The notes beneath the pieces were generated by a model. The model was not told the DNA's origin, ran no database searches, and was given only the letters and a program-made list of their open reading frames with translations. From an uncultured Akkermansia sp. (GTDB lineage Bacteria; Verrucomicrobiota; Verrucomicrobiia; Verrucomicrobiales; Akkermansiaceae), in contig CAJGDB010000067.1 in NCBI GenBank assembly GCA_904502165.1, positions 1-10,286 on the forward strand: a stretch of 10,286 nucleotides of DNA. The letters run 5' to 3'. Position numbers and translations under genes: made by a program. This document shows, in pieces, positions 6,665 to 10,286 of this stretch. Numbering within the stretch: the stretch's first letter is position 1; each line of letters begins with the position of its first letter.

Positions 6665-6752
6665 GGGCAGGTGTCTGAGTGGTCGAAAGAGCACGATTGG
6701 AAATCGTGTGTACGTCAAAAGCGTACCGAGGGTTCGAATCCCTCCCTGTCCG
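6665..6752 (+). tRNA. tRNA-Ser (anticodon GGA)
   Basis: The sequence folds as an 88-base class II tRNA. The acceptor stem GGGCAGG pairs with CCTGTCC with one G-U pair (position 3), and G73 is the discriminator base usual for tRNA-Ser. The anticodon stem CACGA/TCGTG encloses the loop TTGGAAA, giving anticodon GGA, which reads UCC and UCU. A long variable arm (around 6710-6727, GTACG paired with CGTAC) is diagnostic for Ser/Leu/Tyr, and the T arm is GAGGG-TTCGAAT-CCCTC. The 3' CCA is not encoded and must be added after transcription. It has its own promoter and terminator. Confidence 0.97.
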
Positions 6753-6757
6753 TTGAA

Positions 6758-6794
6758 AAAAAATGCCGTAAGTCAAGCACTTACGGCATTTTTT
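6758..6794 (+). terminator. Intrinsic terminator after tRNA-Ser
   Basis: The arms AAAAAATGCCGTAAGT (6758-6773) and ACTTACGGCATTTTTT (6779-6794) are perfectly complementary over 16 bp with a 5-base loop, CAAGC. The right arm ends in a T-tract. It starts 6 bases after the tRNA. The A-tract on the left would let it work in both directions. Confidence 0.93.
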
Positions 6795-6812
6795 CTTTGT
6801 CTCAGCTTCAGG

Positions 6813-6840
6813 CTTGCTTTTTACAATCATGACATATAAT
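6813..6840 (+). promoter_or_regulatory. Possible distal promoter of the thioredoxin-like gene
   Basis: A perfect TATAAT (6835-6840) follows the tRNA terminator. The best upstream partner is weak: CTTGCT (6813-6818) with a 16-base spacer. It would give a leader of about 96 bases. That leader (6841-6942) has no ORF or clear structured RNA that I recognise, apart from short pairings such as GGGA/TCCC around 6861-6875. Confidence 0.35.
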
Positions 6841-6907
6841 ACGGAGTGAACACCCAGTTTAACGGGAACAAAGCTCCCTTTAATCCATATCGGCCGGCAC
6901 ATTTTCA

Positions 6908-6936
6908 TTGCCAGAGGGGGGAGGCTCTGCCATAAT
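6908..6936 (+). promoter_or_regulatory. Proximal promoter of the thioredoxin-like gene, leaderless geometry
   Basis: TTGCCA (6908-6913) and CATAAT (6931-6936) each match five of six consensus bases and are exactly 17 bases apart. A start seven bases after the -10 box falls on the A of the ATG at 6943, so the mRNA could be leaderless. The spacer carries GGAGG (6920-6924), which is 18 bases from the ATG and too far away to act as its Shine-Dalgarno. Confidence 0.55.
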
Positions 6937-6942
6937 GCGTGC

Positions 6943-7602
6943 ATGACCAGACTTATGCGTTTGATGACGATGCTTGTGCTGCTGTACTGCGGCGGAATGA
7001 CTCACGCACAGGAAGAAGGAAGCCCCGAAGCGGAACTGCCGACAGTTCCCCAGGCTCTTGCTCAGGCTAAGTTTGTGAACAAGGTAAAGCCGGACCTGAA
7101 AGCGAAGCTTTATTTTGTCTACCAGTCCCGCTCCACCTGCGGCATCTGCGTGCAGGAAGCACCCGCGCTGGTGAAGGAATACAAGCGCATGAAGCGCAAA
7201 GGCTGTGAAATGGTGATGCTGAATGTTGATGCTTCACCGGCAGCGGCTGAGCAGTGGGTCCGGAAAGCGAAGATGACCTTTCCGGTCATGTGCCCGAGCA
7301 TGAGCATGAGGTGTGGTATTCCGTGGATGTATACAGGGCGCCCGCTACTGCCCTGCATGATTGCAGTAAAACCGGACGGGACCAAGGTTGGCGAAGCTGG
7401 CGGCCCGGATGTGAGCGCTTTCGTGAAGAACTGGCGCAAGCTGCTGCGAGAAGTAGAGAAGGAAGAAGCCAGAAAGGCCGCCGCTGAGAACAGGGAAAAA
7501 GCCAAGGCTGAGAGAAAAGCAAAGAAGCAGAAGAAAGCTGAGCCCGCAGAAGAAAGTCCGGAAGAAGACCTTTTCTCTGAGGAAGACTCCCCCGGTTTCT
7601 GA
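6943..7602 (+). CDS. Secreted thioredoxin-fold protein with CGIC motif and charged C-terminal tail
   Basis: The 219-residue protein starts with a likely Sec signal peptide: R3 and R6, then a hydrophobic stretch (MTMLVLLYCGG), with a cleavage site after THA near residue 22. C16 is preceded by LLY, a poor lipobox, so a lipoprotein is less likely. The thioredoxin fold follows: strand AKLYFVYQ (54-61), redox motif C66-G-I-C69 at a helix start, MLNVDAS, and a candidate cis-Pro at P137 before MIAVKPDG. Four further Cys (C88, C117, C124, C138) and a Met/Cys cluster (M116, C117, M120, M122, C124, M129) are unusual. The tail from about 168 is a Lys/Glu/Ala-rich probable helix ending in an acidic stretch. 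It probably acts in thiol redox chemistry outside the cytoplasm; no substrate can be named. It converges on malQ. Confidence 0.8.
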   Translation: MTRLMRLMTMLVLLYCGGMTHAQEEGSPEAELPTVPQALAQAKFVNKVKPDLKAKLYFVYQSRSTCGICVQEAPALVKEYKRMKRKGCEMVMLNVDASPAAAEQWVRKAKMTFPVMCPSMSMRCGIPWMYTGRPLLPCMIAVKPDGTKVGEAGGPDVSAFVKNWRKLLREVEKEEARKAAAENREKAKAERKAKKQKKAEPAEESPEEDLFSEEDSPGF

Positions 7603-7605
7603 TTT

Positions 7606-9330
7606 TCACACCGCCCGCCCCGCTTCGCAGGAAAGGGTATGCAGCCAGGCGCTCTGCTCCATTTCTGCCGCCTCTGCCGCGGTGAAGGGTATGCGCGGGC
7701 GCCAGTTGGTACCGCCTTCTGTGCCGGGAGTATTCAGCCGCACCGGTATATCGAACAACTCCGTCCACATGAGGGCGGCATAGGCTGAATTGCTCTGGAG
7801 TAATGCGCGGATAAGGGCAGTCTTTATCTCCTGGTTCCAGGAAACCATGCATTGCTGGTGATTCATCCCGGCAAAATCAGTCAGCCAGCACAACACCCGG
7901 GCGCAATCGCGCCCTTTCTGCAGAATGGCCCGACGTTCATCCAGGGGAAGCTTCGGGTCACTGCTCGCCGCGCAGGCTTCCTGCACCGCTGCGTTCCAGT
8001 CATCCCAATCATTGCACAGAGGCGGAAAATCATGCGTGGCATAGGTGGCAAAGGAACAGGGATTATAAGTGTGCCCCTGCACGATCTGCTGCTCGGGGGT
8101 AATCTCCCAGTGCGGAATCTTGAAACCGGCAATTCGCAGATAGGATAAATCCGGGCGCACGTAGTCCGGCACACAGCCCAGGTCCTCGCCAATGACTCGG
8201 AGCCCCGGAGCCGCCTTGAGCAACTGACGCAGCAGATAATCTCCCCTTGCCAGATTATCGCGGCGGTCCGCCTCCGTCCAGTCTCCATGCGGACGGAAAC
8301 CCGGTCTGCGTCCCCCACAGCGGGCAGCGGCTTCATCCTCGCTGAGCGGCAGGAACTCCGGATTGCGGTCCGGCATCCAGGGGAAGGCATAAATGCGGTA
8401 GAAGCCCAGCACGTGGTCAATGCGGTACATGGAGAAAATCTCTGCCAGTTTCTGCACACGGCGGCTCCACCAGGCAAAACCATCGCGCTCCATTACATCC
8501 CATCGGTAAAGAGGGATACCCCAGTTCTGCCCCCATTTGGCAGTAAAGGGGTCTTCCGCAAAATTGCCCTCGGCAGGAGCACCGCCACTCCAGTCCATAT
8601 CAAAAAGGTAGCGTTCAAAGAACACATCGGCGCTGGCAACGGACACCCCGATGGGTATATCACCCATGAGCAGCACTCCCTTTTCATCAGCATGCGCGCG
8701 TACGCGAGCCCACTCTCTCGCACACAGCCACTGCAGCCATTGCTGGTGGCGCTTCTGCTCGCGCGAATCTCTGCAGTCATTCACAATGCGGCGCACAACA
8801 TCCGTATTCTGCTCCGGCCAGAGCCACCATGCTATGGTGCCGAAGCCGGAACTGGCCACGCGGAAGGTGCAGAAATCCTCTAACCACATTCCCTGATGGC
8901 ACACCCATGCCTCGAACTCAGCCCGAAGCGGCGCATACTCTTCTTCGGTTTCAAATCGCTTCCACGCCTGCTGAAACCAGTAGCGCTTATAGGTACGCAC
9001 CCGCGCATAATCCACCAGGTCACGGCCACCGGGCTGTTGCAGCGGCGGCAGATTTTCCGGGTAGGGAGGAACAGACGACGGCATGCCGGGTATACGCTCC
9101 AGAGTCAGATACAGCGGTTCCAGCGCAACAGAACTGATGGCGGAATATGGAGACGGCGCATCATCCTCTCCCAGGGCGTTCACCGGCAGCAACTGCAGGA
9201 ACCCTGCCCCGCTTGCCGCAGCCCAGTCAATCCACTCTTCCAGTGCCGCCAGGTCACCAATCCCCGCATCTCCGTTGCGACGCAGAGAAAACAATGGCAT
9301 CAACACCCCCGTTTTACGTTCCATCACCAT
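7606..9330 (-). CDS. malQ: 4-alpha-glucanotransferase (amylomaltase, GH77)
   Basis: MalQ moves alpha-1,4-glucan segments between malto-oligosaccharides and releases glucose, in glycogen or maltodextrin use. The 574-residue protein is a single-domain amylomaltase without the long N-terminal extension of E. coli MalQ. Family motifs are in order: GVLMPLFSLRRNGDAGIGD (8-26), LLPVN (47-51), SPYSAIS (60-66), GDIPIGVSVASAD (223-235), KWGQNWGIPLY (265-275), catalytic nucleophile D305 in YRIDHVLGF, acid/base E382 in VIGEDLG, and D434 in ATHD. I chose the ATG at 9330 (MVMERKTG; 9324 is also possible). A longer frame reaches 9408, but the ATG at 9342 overlaps the -10 box, so longer forms could not come from that promoter. 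No mal or glycogen genes are adjacent. It is divergent from the dksA-like gene. Confidence 0.95.
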   Translation of the reverse strand: MVMERKTGVLMPLFSLRRNGDAGIGDLAALEEWIDWAAASGAGFLQLLPVNALGEDDAPSPYSAISSVALEPLYLTLERIPGMPSSVPPYPENLPPLQQPGGRDLVDYARVRTYKRYWFQQAWKRFETEEEYAPLRAEFEAWVCHQGMWLEDFCTFRVASSGFGTIAWWLWPEQNTDVVRRIVNDCRDSREQKRHQQWLQWLCAREWARVRAHADEKGVLLMGDIPIGVSVASADVFFERYLFDMDWSGGAPAEGNFAEDPFTAKWGQNWGIPLYRWDVMERDGFAWWSRRVQKLAEIFSMYRIDHVLGFYRIYAFPWMPDRNPEFLPLSEDEAAARCGGRRPGFRPHGDWTEADRRDNLARGDYLLRQLLKAAPGLRVIGEDLGCVPDYVRPDLSYLRIAGFKIPHWEITPEQQIVQGHTYNPCSFATYATHDFPPLCNDWDDWNAAVQEACAASSDPKLPLDERRAILQKGRDCARVLCWLTDFAGMNHQQCMVSWNQEIKTALIRALLQSNSAYAALMWTELFDIPVRLNTPGTEGGTNWRPRIPFTAAEAAEMEQSAWLHTLSCEAGRAV

Positions 9331-9340
9331 AGATTCGCGC

Positions 9341-9370
9341 ATTATAGCACATACCCTCCATCTCGTGCAA
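9341..9370 (-). promoter_or_regulatory. Promoter of malQ, extended -10
   Basis: On the minus strand the perfect extended -10 TGCTATAAT has its TATAAT at 9346-9341. A weaker -35, TTGCAC (9370-9365), lies 18 bases upstream. The start would be near 9334, leaving only about 4 bases before the ATG at 9330. Confidence 0.65.
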
Positions 9371-9451
9371 TGAGAAAGCATCCTAACAAGGGCAAATTCA
9401 CGAATCACACCCGTTTGACGCAGAATTATGCCACCATATAGCAGAATTTAC

Positions 9452-9480
9452 TTGAATTTCATGTTCACATGTGATAGTAG
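9452..9480 (+). promoter_or_regulatory. Candidate promoter of the dksA-like gene, with palindrome in the spacer
   Basis: TTGAAT (9452-9457) and TAGTAG (9475-9480) are 17 bases apart; each matches about four of six consensus bases. The spacer ends with a perfect 10-bp palindrome, TCACATGTGA (9465-9474), placed where a dimeric regulator could block RNA polymerase. The predicted leader of about 55 bases contains a GC-rich hairpin, GCCG-CTTG-CGGC (9497-9508). Confidence 0.4.
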
Positions 9481-9542
9481 CAGACAAATCATATATGCCG
9501 CTTGCGGCGATTCAGATTTCCACGCATTCACAAGAGACGCAT

Positions 9543-10208
9543 ATGGCTACTACAAAGAAAACCACGACCAAGACCACCAAGGAACCGGCCAGCAAGCCGA
9601 AGAGCACAGCAAAGGCTGCCAGCAAGCCCGCCCCTGCCGCAGCTGCCAAGAAGGCTCCGGTTCGCGAAACCCTCACAGCCGAGGAAAAAGCCCGCGTGAA
9701 GAAGCTCAAGGAAACCCTTGCCCTGTTGAAAGCAGACCCGGAATGGCCCAAGTTCCTGCAGGAACAGAAGCAGGCGCTCATGAACCTGCGCGATGAATTG
9801 CTGCCCAATATGCAGAATGTCACCCGCGACCACCTTCGCAGCGGCGCTTCCAATGTATCTTCTTCCTCCGGGCAGCATATTGGTGATGCCGGCAGCGAAG
9901 CTGAAGTGCGTGACCTGACTATCCGCCTGCTCGATAAGGATCGTGAACAGCTCTTTGAAATTGATGCCGCCCTGGAACGCATCCGCCGCGGCACCTACGG
10001 CATCTGCGAAATTTCCCTCGACCCGATCCCCAAGAAGCGTCTGCAGGTGCGTCCGTTCTGCCGCCTGACCGTGAAATGCCAGGAGGAATACGAGAAAAAA
10101 TACGGATCTTATGCCAACTACAGAGCCCGGAAACAGGACCATGTAGGGTATGCTGACCTACAAAATGACATGGAAAATGCGATTTCTCTTGACGAAAGCG
10201 ACGAATAG
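9543..10208 (+). CDS. DksA/TraR-family protein with Lys/Ala-rich N-terminus and degenerate zinc finger
   Basis: DksA-family proteins enter the RNA polymerase secondary channel and tune transcription, often with ppGpp. This 221-residue protein has a Lys/Thr/Ala/Pro-rich, probably disordered, N-terminus (1 to about 44), two long helices (about 45-95 and 117-149) and a C-terminal finger. RRGTYGICE (148-156) and DPIPKKRL (160-167) are clear family marks. Of the four usual zinc Cys only the first (C155) and last (C179) remain; the others are S158 and T176, with an additional C173. The coiled-coil tip DxxDxA reads DAGSEA (115-120), so the Asp important in E. coli DksA is Ser. I chose the ATG at 9543 (MATTKKTT); a GTG at 9471 lies in the promoter. 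It precedes the L33 gene by 37 bases. It may be a lineage-specific regulator rather than a DksA equivalent. Confidence 0.88.
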   Translation: MATTKKTTTKTTKEPASKPKSTAKAASKPAPAAAAKKAPVRETLTAEEKARVKKLKETLALLKADPEWPKFLQEQKQALMNLRDELLPNMQNVTRDHLRSGASNVSSSSGQHIGDAGSEAEVRDLTIRLLDKDREQLFEIDAALERIRRGTYGICEISLDPIPKKRLQVRPFCRLTVKCQEEYEKKYGSYANYRARKQDHVGYADLQNDMENAISLDESDE

Positions 10209-10216
10209 TGTAAAAT
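10189..10216 (+). promoter_or_regulatory. Promoter of rpmG, starting inside the dksA-like gene
   Basis: TTGACG (10189-10194) and TAAAAT (10211-10216) are 16 bases apart; each matches five of six consensus bases. The -35 box lies within the last codons of the dksA-like gene and the -10 box begins 3 bases after its stop. The start near 10223 leaves a leader of about 23 bases, so L33 can be expressed independently. Confidence 0.7.
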
Positions 10217-10245
10217 GTGCGCCCGCAAGTCAACAATTCGCAATT

Positions 10246-10286
10246 ATGCCTAGAGATATTATCATTCTGGAATGCACGGAGGCCAA
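10246..10286 (+). CDS. rpmG: Ribosomal protein L33 (bL33), first 13 codons
   Basis: The frame from the ATG at 10246 reads MPRDIIILECTEA and runs off the right edge. This matches the start of bL33, a small protein of the large ribosomal subunit. The Cys at residue 10 is at the position of the first zinc Cys in the Cys-containing form of L33, so this may be the zinc-binding form; the remaining Cys lie outside the window. It has its own promoter and no Shine-Dalgarno sequence. Confidence 0.85.
   Translation, partial: MPRDIIILECTEA

Noticed and set aside
6540..6944. 134-codon minus-strand frame across the tRNA-Ser gene and terminator
   Set aside because: It translates the tRNA complement (GRDSNPR-type peptide), a classic false ORF.
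1..10286. CRISPR arrays, insertion sequences, toxin-antitoxin or defence modules
   Set aside because: No regularly spaced repeats, transposase, integrase or defence-type domain is visible in any frame. All sizeable frames are explained by core genes or their shadows.

Overview
The window looks like a conserved chromosomal segment from a bacterium of moderately high GC content, most likely a Verrucomicrobiota member close to Akkermansia. That is an inference. It rests on the housekeeping block at the right end (an L33 start beginning MPRDIIILECTEA directly after a DksA-like gene with a Lys/Ala-rich N-terminus), on the presence of RNase HIII, and on the near absence of Shine-Dalgarno sequences. 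No phylogeny could be run. I see no phage, insertion sequence, CRISPR or defence genes.

Left half (1-5079, minus strand): a tightly packed histidine biosynthesis operon read right to left, hisG - hisDC - hisB - hisH - hisA (hisA is cut by the window edge). The genes are 14, 2 and 3 bases apart, and the last pair overlap by 8 bases. Together they cover the steps from PRPP and ATP (HisG), through ring assembly (HisA, HisH) and IGP dehydration with phosphate removal (HisB), to transamination (HisC) and final oxidation (HisD). HisF and HisI/E, needed for a full pathway, would lie beyond the left edge. The most unusual item is one 782-residue polypeptide joining complete histidinol dehydrogenase to complete histidinol-phosphate aminotransferase. 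The HisB, HisH and HisC sequences resemble Bacteroidota versions.

Centre (5080-6942): a hairpin-rich spacer, a small HU-family nucleoid protein gene (minus), and a divergent control region with a perfect 12-bp inverted repeat. These are followed by RNase HIII (plus), a tRNA-Ser(GGA) with its own promoter and a classic intrinsic terminator, and a spacer with two candidate promoters.

Right half (6943-10286): a secreted thioredoxin-fold protein with a CGIC motif (plus) converges on a GH77 4-alpha-glucanotransferase, MalQ (minus), with only 3 bases between stop codons. Divergent from malQ is a DksA/TraR-like protein with a degenerate zinc finger, and the window ends in the first 13 codons of ribosomal protein L33, driven by a promoter whose -35 box lies inside the dksA-like gene.

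A recurring feature is -10 boxes lying only 6-10 bases upstream of the chosen ATG (thioredoxin-like gene, malQ, rnhC). This suggests leaderless or almost leaderless mRNAs. Overall the region is core metabolism and housekeeping, and the findings are mostly about gene fusion, altered motifs and control regions rather than a new system.
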